DNA from: Clostridiaceae bacterium | GTDB lineage: Bacteria; Bacillota; Clostridia; Saccharofermentanales; DTU023 | Assembly (NCBI GenBank): GCA_012800135.1 | Contig: JAAZJV010000104.1 | Coordinates: 1 to 6,120 of the forward strand | DNA length: 6,120 nt | Direction: 5' to 3' | Shown: positions 1-5,776 of the stretch, one piece after another | Position numbering within the stretch: position 1 is the first letter of the stretch | Layout: every line of letters begins with the position of its first letter | Translations under genes and position numbers: made by a program | The notes under the pieces: model-generated | The model's input: only the letters and a program-made list of their open reading frames with translations | Databases searched by the model: none | Told to the model about the DNA's origin: nothing

Positions 1-60
1 ATGTTACCTTATTCACGGACGTTTGGCACCTCGCTTGATGAATTATTTCCGTTGTTGTAT

Positions 61-80
61 TGACGTCCATATGCAGGTCA
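61..80. repeat. Imperfect 20-base dyad centred on CATATG
   Basis: TGAC at 61-64 is mirrored by GTCA at 77-80 around a central CATATG, and 8 of the 10 base pairs are complementary (mismatches at 65/76 and 67/74). It lies 22-41 bases beyond the stop codon of the MFS gene. Read on the minus strand it is not followed by a run of T, so it is not a canonical intrinsic terminator. It could be a protein-binding site for a gene outside the window, a weak 3'-end hairpin, or chance. The rest of 1-102 holds only short open frames without gene-like support. Confidence 0.25.
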
Positions 81-102
81 TGATTGAAAAATGGCAACAA
101 AA

Positions 103-1629
103 TTAACAACTATTTTCTGAATCCTGATAGGAAGGCTCAGTCAAGACATCACTGCTATTTCGCGGGTCATATTCTGTCGCTTCGTCACCTTCTTTTGGGT
201 CATGTTCGATGGATTCTTCTGTCGTTAAACGATCATTTATATGGCTTCCTCTTGTGTGCGTTGGCGTTGTCTCATCCTCAAACGTGCTTGGAACCGTCCT
301 CAACGATGTCAGCATGAGAACGATCTGAATCGTTGCCGCCGCGAGGAAGATGTATTCAATGGAGATAAAGTCAGCCAGCGGGCCAAGAAGGATGGATCCT
401 AAGGGGATAGCGGCTGAACCGATCATATACAAAAGCGCAAACACGCGTCCATGATATTCCGACTCCACCTCTTTTTGGAAAAGCGTAGTGACAGCTGTCG
501 AATAAAACGGCACAATCATACCTAAAAGAAGTGCCAGTACGGCAAAGACCGAAAACAGAATCGAATCCAAAAGGGCGAGCACAGAAACGGTGAGCATGAC
601 CGAAGCAACTAACAAACCTGAAGTTCGGACGGTGCGAAGACAACTGTTGAAGTAACCTTTGAACGAAACGAGCAAGCCGCCGATCGCCATGCCGGCAAAT
701 AGCGCTGTTTCTGTCGCCGTGATGTACCAGACTTCTGTGCCGAAATGGCGGCGTATAAATAACGGAATGAGCGTGATGACCGGCGAGAGCATCAGCATGA
801 AACCGGCGTATGTCAACATGAGATTGCGAAGCGGAGTGATCTTGTTTACGTATGAAAAACCTTCACGGAATTTCGAAAGACCTGATTCGAGTGCCTTGCG
901 GCCTGTTATCACATCTTCTTGCAAAGGTGTTCCTTCTTGCGAGACGGTGTCATGGCGATGCTCCGGGAATCCCCAGTAGTCGCCCTCTTTGAGTCGCGGC
1001 GTTTTTCCCAAGGCGTTGACGATTTTGCCGGTGACTTGATGCGGAATGGGGATGAAAAACATGATGGAAATGCCGATAATCGCCGTGACGACATCAACTA
1101 AGAATACTGACCAAATAGGGGTGAGTGAAATCAAGACGCCGCCGAAGATAGGCGAGAGCAACATCAGCATATTGCTGATCGTGCTGTAGATGCCATTGAT
1201 GCGGACAAGTTTATCTTCAGGAGTGATCTGAGGAATGAGGGCTTGATTGGCCGGACTTTGGATACCGCCGCCCAGCGAACGGATCGCCGACACGAGATAG
1301 ATCATCCATGTTTGAAGCCCATTGAGGAGCGACATTACCATCAGCCAGGCGGTGGCAAGCGCAATACCGAAATCGGACAGCATGATGAGCCAGCGGCGGT
1401 CATAGCGATCTGCCCATACACCTGCGAAAGGCGCGACGATCAATTGCGGAATCAAGGAAGTGACAGTGATGATTGTCATTGATGTGGCTGAGTTCGTCTG
1501 CAAGGTGACATACCAGATGATCGCAAACTGAACGAGCGACGATCCGAGCAGAGAAACCGCCTGTCCACTCAAAAAAGCTGTGATGACGCGCCGGCTTAGC
1601 GGCCTGTTTTTTACCTCCGTTGTAGCCAT
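103..1629 (-). CDS. MFS transporter, drug/macrolide-efflux (MefA/EntS-like) type
   Basis: A 508-residue membrane permease of the major facilitator superfamily, probably a proton-coupled exporter of small molecules; the substrate cannot be read from the sequence. The N-terminus (residues 14-42, with SGQAVSLLGS and QFAIIWYVT) is typical of the MefA-like efflux group. About twelve hydrophobic segments are visible, near residues 14-37, 51-73, 81-101, 106-123, 146-170, 173-195, 268-290, 303-324, 337-354, 357-378, 395-416 and 424-441. The loop 2-3 MFS motif is GVWADRYDRRW (70-80). A family-typical GRVFALL lies at 394-400, before TM11. Two features make the protein longer than the usual ~400-430 residues: a central loop of about 70 residues (196-267) and a hydrophilic, acid-rich tail of about 64 residues (445-508). 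The ATG at 1629 is the only start that keeps TM1 intact, but it has no Shine-Dalgarno upstream. A GGAGGT lies inside the gene at 1618-1613 with no usable start codon after it. The gene is divergent from tldD. Family assignment is secure; the export role is inferred. Confidence 0.93.
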   Translation of the reverse strand: MATTEVKNRPLSRRVITAFLSGQAVSLLGSSLVQFAIIWYVTLQTNSATSMTIITVTSLIPQLIVAPFAGVWADRYDRRWLIMLSDFGIALATAWLMVMSLLNGLQTWMIYLVSAIRSLGGGIQSPANQALIPQITPEDKLVRINGIYSTISNMLMLLSPIFGGVLISLTPIWSVFLVDVVTAIIGISIMFFIPIPHQVTGKIVNALGKTPRLKEGDYWGFPEHRHDTVSQEGTPLQEDVITGRKALESGLSKFREGFSYVNKITPLRNLMLTYAGFMLMLSPVITLIPLFIRRHFGTEVWYITATETALFAGMAIGGLLVSFKGYFNSCLRTVRTSGLLVASVMLTVSVLALLDSILFSVFAVLALLLGMIVPFYSTAVTTLFQKEVESEYHGRVFALLYMIGSAAIPLGSILLGPLADFISIEYIFLAAATIQIVLMLTSLRTVPSTFEDETTPTHTRGSHINDRLTTEESIEHDPKEGDEATEYDPRNSSDVLTEPSYQDSENSC

Positions 1630-1638
1630 CTGAGGAAA

Positions 1639-1664
1639 AGTATAGCATGAATATGTCTTGTCAA
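1639..1664 (-). promoter_or_regulatory. Extended -10 promoter of the MFS gene, predicted leaderless start
   Basis: On the minus strand TTGACA (1664-1659) is followed after 14 bases by TATACT (1644-1639), which is preceded by TGC to give the extended -10 motif TGCTATACT. The spacer is shorter than the usual 16-18, but an extended -10 lowers dependence on the -35 element. A/T tracts just upstream (about 1665-1699) resemble an UP element. Transcription starting about 7 bases past the -10 would begin within 0-4 bases of the ATG at 1629, giving a leaderless or nearly leaderless mRNA, which fits the missing Shine-Dalgarno site. Confidence 0.55.
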
Positions 1665-1761
1665 ATTTTCCAAAAAAGCATGCGAAATCTCATTTTTTTG
1701 TAAGAAGCGTGCTAGAGTGAAAAGCGTTGTTTCGTTATTGGTTGTTCCTGCCTTCGTTTCT

Positions 1762-1790
1762 TTAGCACATCAACGAAAAGGTGATATGCT
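1762..1790 (+). promoter_or_regulatory. Candidate tldDE promoter
   Basis: TTAGCA (1762-1767; four matches to TTGACA) is separated by exactly 17 bases from TATGCT (1785-1790), which is preceded by TGA to form an extended -10 (TGATATGCT). Transcription would start near 1797 and give tldD a leader of roughly 184 nt. A second AT-rich stretch around 1931-1946 (with TATTAT at 1933-1938) could contain another -10, but I see no matching -35. This call is by eye only. Confidence 0.35.
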
Positions 1791-1804
1791 TATAAGAAGA
1801 AGCG

Positions 1805-1820
1805 AACTGAAACGACAGTT
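1805..1820. repeat. Perfect short inverted repeat AACTG-N6-CAGTT
   Basis: AACTG (1805-1809) and CAGTT (1816-1820) form a perfect 5-base dyad with a 6-base spacer. It lies about 8 bases downstream of the predicted start of transcription for tldDE, a position where a repressor dimer could act as an operator. The arms are too short to exclude chance, and as RNA it would be only a weak hairpin. Confidence 0.25.
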
Positions 1821-1968
1821 AAAACCTTCTGATTTCGCATCATGAACGTATAGGCGCATAAATATGAGAGGGAGACAAAATAAAGAGGCTAAAAGCAAAA
1901 GTAAAGCGGCGATGAAAGTTCGCTGAGCTATTTATTATAGATATTTAGAGAAAAAACAGATAACAGAT

Positions 1969-1974
1969 AGGGAG
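1969..1974 (+). promoter_or_regulatory. Ribosome-binding site of tldD
   Basis: AGGGAG is placed 6 bases before the ATG at 1981. The strong site and good spacing fix this ATG as the tldD start. Confidence 0.8.
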
Positions 1975-1980
1975 AATAAC

Positions 1981-3435
1981 ATGGGTGTTAATTGGAAACA
2001 TCTGATAAAGCGACTGGCGGATCGCGGTGCTGAATATGCCGATGTCCGCTATGTTCCAAAAGAAGAAAATGACACGTTGTTCATGTGGAACGGCAATCTT
2101 ATTGCGTTTGACCGTTCCGAAGAAAGGGGATACGGTGTTCGTGTTCTCGTCGACGGCGCCTGGGGTTTTGCAGCTTCTTCGAGTGATGAAGAAGCGGAAG
2201 CGGTCTTTGATCGCGCTTTTGACAACGCGGCTGCTGCTTCCAAACGAAGCCGTCGACCGATTCGACTGGCTGATAAGGACATCGTGAAAGCGCGATTTGA
2301 AAGTCCGTGCGGCATAGATCCGTTTGAAGTTCCGCTCCTTGAGCGTGTTGCGGTCATGAAGGACATTGACAGCGCGCTTCAGCATAAAGACGTCCCACAG
2401 CGTGTCGTTTCGATCAATACGACACGCAAAACGATTCGATATTTTGATTCCGAAGGCGCTGAAATAGAAAAATATATCATTGAAATATTCCCGGCGATCC
2501 AAGTGGGCGCCTTTGATTCGGAAGGCGTCATGCAACAACGCGGTTATCGGCCGCCTCGTCTCGGTCCGACTCGTGGCTGGGAAGTGATGAATAAGGAGCA
2601 TTGGAAGCGCGAATCGGATCGTGTGCTGAGTGAGCTTTTCGAGGTGATCGCCGCACCTGTCTGTCCTTCAGAGCGTTGCTCGGTGATTCTCATGCCGGAC
2701 ATGATGTTTCTTCAAGTGCACGAGACGATCGGTCACGCGTTGGAGCTTGACCGCATTTTGGGCTATGAGCTCTCATATGCCGGCGGATCGTTCGTTAGGC
2801 TCGACGATTTCGGCAAACTTCAATACGGTTCTGAAAAATTGAACGTTAGGGCAGATGCGACGCTTGTCAACTCTCCGGGCAGCTTTGGCTTTGATGACGA
2901 CGGTGTCGCAGCGAAAAACAGAATGTTGATCGAAAACGGGATCCTGACAGGCGCCATCACATCGCGGCAGATGGTCATGGAGGCCAACGACCGCGCTGGT
3001 CGCGAGATCTTCCCGGACTCCGGCGGCACAAGTCGCGCGTGCGCATTTTATCGTGTTCCCATCGAGAGAATGACTAACATCAACGTCGATCCGGGAGAGG
3101 ATGGCACGTTGGAAGACATCATTAAAGACACGGAACGCGGCGTCATTTTATCCGGTGAAAGAAGCTGGTCCATCGGATCTACTCGCGAGCAGTTCCACTT
3201 CGCGACGGATATTGGCTGGCTCGTTGAAGATGGCGAGAAGAAAGGCGCACTCCGCAACTGCACGTACGAAGGGATGACACTTGATTTTTACCGGTCGTTG
3301 TCCAAAGTTGGCGACGAGTCGACTTGGGAAGTACAATATGTCGATAATTGCGGCAAAGGCGCGCCGTCGCAGGAGATGCAGCTCGGACACGGCGTTCCTG
3401 TCTGCCGTTTTGACAATGTGAAAGTGGGTGAGTGA
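1981..3435 (+). CDS. tldD: TldD-type zinc metalloprotease subunit (TldD/PmbA family)
   Basis: A 484-residue cytoplasmic protein, close to the 481 residues of E. coli TldD. TldD is the catalytic half of the TldD/TldE peptidase, which in E. coli removes the microcin B17 leader peptide and degrades the CcdA antitoxin and other unfolded peptides. The N-terminal domain (about residues 15-90, with DVRYV and GYGVRVLVDGAWGFA) and the C-terminal metalloprotease domain (about 225-484) both match the family. The zinc site is complete: HExxxH is HETIGH at 247-252, and the C-terminal Cys ligand is C457 in DNCGKG. Other family signatures are GSFGFDDDG (300-308) and RMTN (363-366). There is no signal peptide or membrane segment. 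The ATG has a good AGGGAG site 6 bases upstream. It is the first gene of a two-gene operon; its last bases also carry the ribosome-binding site of tldE, which starts 2 bases after the stop. No truncation or missing key residue is seen. The physiological substrate in this organism is unknown. Confidence 0.95.
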   Translation: MGVNWKHLIKRLADRGAEYADVRYVPKEENDTLFMWNGNLIAFDRSEERGYGVRVLVDGAWGFAASSSDEEAEAVFDRAFDNAAAASKRSRRPIRLADKDIVKARFESPCGIDPFEVPLLERVAVMKDIDSALQHKDVPQRVVSINTTRKTIRYFDSEGAEIEKYIIEIFPAIQVGAFDSEGVMQQRGYRPPRLGPTRGWEVMNKEHWKRESDRVLSELFEVIAAPVCPSERCSVILMPDMMFLQVHETIGHALELDRILGYELSYAGGSFVRLDDFGKLQYGSEKLNVRADATLVNSPGSFGFDDDGVAAKNRMLIENGILTGAITSRQMVMEANDRAGREIFPDSGGTSRACAFYRVPIERMTNINVDPGEDGTLEDIIKDTERGVILSGERSWSIGSTREQFHFATDIGWLVEDGEKKGALRNCTYEGMTLDFYRSLSKVGDESTWEVQYVDNCGKGAPSQEMQLGHGVPVCRFDNVKVGE

Positions 3436-3437
3436 CC

Positions 3438-4826
3438 ATGGCAAAAGAAAACGCGATTAAAGTGTTACAGGAATTGGCGGCGTATGCTCGTAGTAAAGAC
3501 GCCAAGGCCATGTTTGCATGGCAATCGGAAGACAGTCGTTTCGTTCGGTACGCCAATTCAGCCGTCTCGCTCAATACACGTGAAATCCTCACGAAACTGG
3601 AAGTCACGGTCTATGGCGATCGAAAAATGGCCTCGTCCTCCATCATGACTGACGCAAATGATCTCGATTCAATGAAGAAAGCAGTCGACAAAGCCGTTGA
3701 GATGCTTCCCTTCGCGGCGCCTCTGACGTATCAGCCGACGATATCCGTCATACCTGAAACGGTCATTAGTGAGGAAGCTTATGACTCTGCTGTCGTAGCC
3801 ATGACAAGTGATGACGTCATTGCTTTTGTCGAGGAGGCCGTCTCCGGTTTGGAAACGGAAGATATCCTGCTCTCGGGTAATATCTCTTCGGGTGTCACGG
3901 AGCAGGCGTTTATGTCGACTGAATCGACGGAAGCCGTGTGCTGGCGGGCGACCGATATCGGGATAACGCTCGTTTTGGCGTCGCTTCAAGACAAATGGGA
4001 AGTGAATGCCGAACAGTTTGCAGGCAGGGTGGAAGATCTTGACGCCGGTGCATTGCACGATCGGCTTTCGTGGCTTGTGGAACTTTACACCACCGCTCCC
4101 GCGGAGCGCGTGCCGGAACAGCCGTTTACCGTTGTTTTCGGACCTGCCGCGCTGGCGACCTATGTCGATTACCATACGTGGATCGGATTTAACGGCGGCG
4201 CTATGAAGCGCGGGTTTGCCATGCTGAATCCTGATGATATCGGACAGAAGGTTTTGTCCGACCGGTTCACGCTTATGGAAGATCCTACGCTGCTTGAGAC
4301 ATATCCGCGTCCTGTTGATCAATACGGTCGTGCGCGGAAGCCTCGCCCGATCTTTGATCGAGGTGTGTTCCAAGGATTTATCTGGAGACAATCGGATGCC
4401 GATGAATTCGGTGAAAAGGCGACGGGTCACGACGTGACGTCGCTTTCTGTTGCGATGAAAGGCGGCGACCGGAAGGTCAGTACGATCCAGGAGTTTGCGG
4501 CGCTGCCGCGTGACTGCGACATACTCTACATTCCGTATCTGCACTACACAGGACTTGTCAACCCAACGAAAGGTATTGTTACGGGCACATCGCGCTTCGG
4601 TCCGCTCTGGCTTAAAAAAGACGGCTCGATCGCCGTTCCCTATAATGTGCGCTTTACCGTGTCGCTTAAGGATCTCTTTGGGGACAACCTGCGCTGGGTG
4701 TCTGAAAAAACAGTGCCTTGGGGAGAATCATCCCATTACAGATCGCGCAACCCCGGCGCTACTGTCGTTCCTGTGCTCGCCTGTGTTGACAACATCAATA
4801 TCGAATTGTCGAACGAGAGCTTCTAA
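3438..4826 (+). CDS. tldE: TldE/PmbA-type partner subunit of the TldD peptidase
   Basis: A 462-residue TldD/PmbA family protein, similar in length to E. coli PmbA/TldE (450). TldE forms a heteromer with TldD and supplies part of the peptide-binding channel but no metal site. That fits here: there is no HExxxH, and the equivalent place reads HTWIGF at 246-251, with the catalytic Glu replaced by Thr and the second His by Phe. The C-terminal zinc Cys of TldD also has no equivalent, since the end runs from RNPGATVVPV into VDNINIE. A family-like stretch LHYTGLVNPTKG, followed by RFGPLWLKKDGS, lies in the last third. I chose the ATG at 3438 because GGTGA (3427-3431) lies 6 bases before it. The GTG at 3432, which overlaps the tldD stop as GTGA, directly abuts that site and is less likely. 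The gene ends in two in-frame stops (TAA TAA, 4824-4829). The 2-base gap after tldD implies co-transcription and coupled translation in stoichiometric amounts. Confidence 0.92.
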   Translation: MAKENAIKVLQELAAYARSKDAKAMFAWQSEDSRFVRYANSAVSLNTREILTKLEVTVYGDRKMASSSIMTDANDLDSMKKAVDKAVEMLPFAAPLTYQPTISVIPETVISEEAYDSAVVAMTSDDVIAFVEEAVSGLETEDILLSGNISSGVTEQAFMSTESTEAVCWRATDIGITLVLASLQDKWEVNAEQFAGRVEDLDAGALHDRLSWLVELYTTAPAERVPEQPFTVVFGPAALATYVDYHTWIGFNGGAMKRGFAMLNPDDIGQKVLSDRFTLMEDPTLLETYPRPVDQYGRARKPRPIFDRGVFQGFIWRQSDADEFGEKATGHDVTSLSVAMKGGDRKVSTIQEFAALPRDCDILYIPYLHYTGLVNPTKGIVTGTSRFGPLWLKKDGSIAVPYNVRFTVSLKDLFGDNLRWVSEKTVPWGESSHYRSRNPGATVVPVLACVDNINIELSNESF

Positions 4827-4830
4827 TAAC

Positions 4831-5757
4831 TTACTCGTACGGGCGCATGCGCCATTCTTCCGGATGCTCGGAGGTCGTGTACACCGTGTACTTTGAAATG
4901 AGCGCGCAGGGACGATATGTCATTTTGGATTGGCGAAGACCGGGGTCGCCGTTGTCGTCTTCGCGATTTATAAATGCGACGTCGGGATCGTTTCCGAACA
5001 TTTTCATGAATTCGGAGACGAGCATCTGATAAACTCCGCGGTAGTTCGTGTCGGCTTTTTCCACGTGGTTGTAAAGGGTGTTGCCAACTTTTTCAGCTAG
5101 AGAAAACCCGACGACGTCATCGCCTACATAGAGTGCGCCGCCGAACATCCCATAAAGTTCCCAGTGATCGAAGATTTCGATGATTTTGTCTGCTTCTTCA
5201 AGAAGGGCGACATTGTCTTTCGGGATCTCGTCGATCTGTTTTTCAAAGAAACGGCGGACGTCCTCAATATTGATTCTAGTGATGGCTTCAAAACGCCAGT
5301 CGGATACGCTGCGCATGAATTGGCTGATGTTGTTGCGTGTCGCTTTGTGTCCCCTGCCTTTAAGTTCGAGAAGGTCTTTTGCTTCGTGGAGATAATCGAA
5401 ATAATCGCGCTCGGTTACGGCGTGAAACTCCGGGTAACGCGCTGATAAGTATGGCAGATCTAAATCGCCGACGATACAAAAGACGAGCGGTTCATCTCTT
5501 TCTTGACAGTAGGCATCGAGCAGATCAAGCGCTTCAGAGCGATTTTTCCCTAGTGGCACAGTGTACGCTTTGTGTGTCCCGAAGATTTTCATGCGAAAAA
5601 TCAAGCATGAGGCGGCGATGGTGTATTCGTATTCGAAAAAATCACGCCAAATAAATGTGGCGCCGAGTGTGAGGTCACAAAGAAGTTGCGGGTTCTCCTG
5701 CAGGTATGGCCGTACGGTCGTAATATCCTCAAGATTCAGTTTTTTGAATGAAAGCAT
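4831..5757 (-). CDS. DUF2156 / LPG_synthase_C domain protein (soluble, GNAT-like)
   Basis: A 308-residue soluble protein of the family that shares the C-terminal catalytic domain of phosphatidylglycerol lysyltransferase (MprF). It has no MprF membrane part: I see no transmembrane segments, so it should act in the cytoplasm or at the inner membrane face. Family-typical blocks are DYFDYLHEAKDLLELKGRGH (118-137) followed by KATRNNISQF (138-147), and FINREDDNGDPGLRQSKMTY (262-281). The fold is expected to be two GNAT-like (acyltransferase) lobes, so an aminoacyl- or acyl-transfer role is plausible, but the substrate of these stand-alone members is not established to my knowledge. The length is normal for the family. 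The start ATG at 5757 is preceded by AGGAG (5775-5771) with a rather long 13-base gap; an in-frame ATT at 5766 would be closer but is a very rare start. It follows trxB by 16 bases and is probably in its operon. Its stop lies 4 bases from that of tldE on the other strand. Confidence 0.88.
   Translation of the reverse strand: MLSFKKLNLEDITTVRPYLQENPQLLCDLTLGATFIWRDFFEYEYTIAASCLIFRMKIFGTHKAYTVPLGKNRSEALDLLDAYCQERDEPLVFCIVGDLDLPYLSARYPEFHAVTERDYFDYLHEAKDLLELKGRGHKATRNNISQFMRSVSDWRFEAITRINIEDVRRFFEKQIDEIPKDNVALLEEADKIIEIFDHWELYGMFGGALYVGDDVVGFSLAEKVGNTLYNHVEKADTNYRGVYQMLVSEFMKMFGNDPDVAFINREDDNGDPGLRQSKMTYRPCALISKYTVYTTSEHPEEWRMRPYE
4842..4853. repeat. 12-base perfect GC-rich palindrome GGCGCATGCGCC at the convergent gene junction
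   Basis: The palindrome lies in the last codons of the DUF2156 gene (encoding the RMR of its RMRPYE end) and 16 bases beyond the tldE stop. As RNA it can form only a short hairpin (GGCG/CGCC with a CATG loop), and no T-run follows on either strand, so it does not look like a standard terminator. It could contribute a small pause or be coincidental to the codons used. Confidence 0.3.
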
Positions 5758-5770
5758 ATGGGCAATGTCG

Positions 5771-5776
5771 CTCCTA
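5771..5776 (-). promoter_or_regulatory. Shine-Dalgarno site of the DUF2156 gene overlapping the trxB stop codon
   Basis: On the minus strand TAGGAG contains both the trxB stop codon (TAG, 5776-5774) and the AGGAG ribosome-binding core. Ribosomes ending on trxB therefore sit on the site used to start the next gene, which implies translational coupling. The 13-base distance from AGGAG to the ATG is longer than usual. Confidence 0.6.

Larger units (their letters stand above)
1630..1980. other. Divergent intergenic region, MFS / tldD
   Basis: This 350-base stretch separates the two divergently read transcription units. It is AT-rich and holds the MFS promoter at the left end, a candidate tldD promoter in the middle (1762-1790), a short inverted repeat (1805-1820) and the tldD ribosome-binding site at the right end. 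An A-tract (CAAAAAA, 1671-1677) and a matching T-tract (TTTTTTG, 1694-1700) form an AT-only inverted repeat with a 16-base gap, more likely bendable upstream promoter DNA than a terminator. Two short plus-strand ORFs of about 20 codons (1786-1845 and 1864-1926) are present and rich in Lys/Arg; neither is convincing enough to call a gene. I see no tRNA, no riboswitch that I recognise, and no mobile-element remnant. Confidence 0.7.

Noticed and set aside
1..63. Open frame ending in TGA at 61-63, possibly the C-terminus of a plus-strand gene left of the window
   Set aside because: Only 20 codons are visible, another frame is also open across 2-106, and nothing in the residues is recognisable. 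It cannot be supported without upstream sequence.
1671..1700. A-tract/T-tract inverted repeat as an intrinsic terminator
   Set aside because: The stem is almost only A-T pairs with a 16-base loop and there is no gene ending nearby on either strand; upstream promoter A/T tracts explain it better.
1945..2601. 218-codon open frame on the minus strand across the start of tldD
   Set aside because: It overlaps the conserved N-terminal domain of TldD on the other strand, its translation looks like no family I know, and its composition matches a complementary-frame shadow.
3432..3437. GTG start for tldE overlapping the tldD stop (GTGA)
   Set aside because: The GGTGA site at 3427-3431 directly abuts this GTG but is 6 bases from the ATG at 3438, which is the better-placed start.
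3669..4544. 291-codon open frame on the minus strand, antisense to tldE
   Set aside because: It lies wholly within a clearly recognised TldE coding region, is rich in Arg/His as expected of a shadow frame, has no recognisable domain, and has no ribosome-binding context that I can see.
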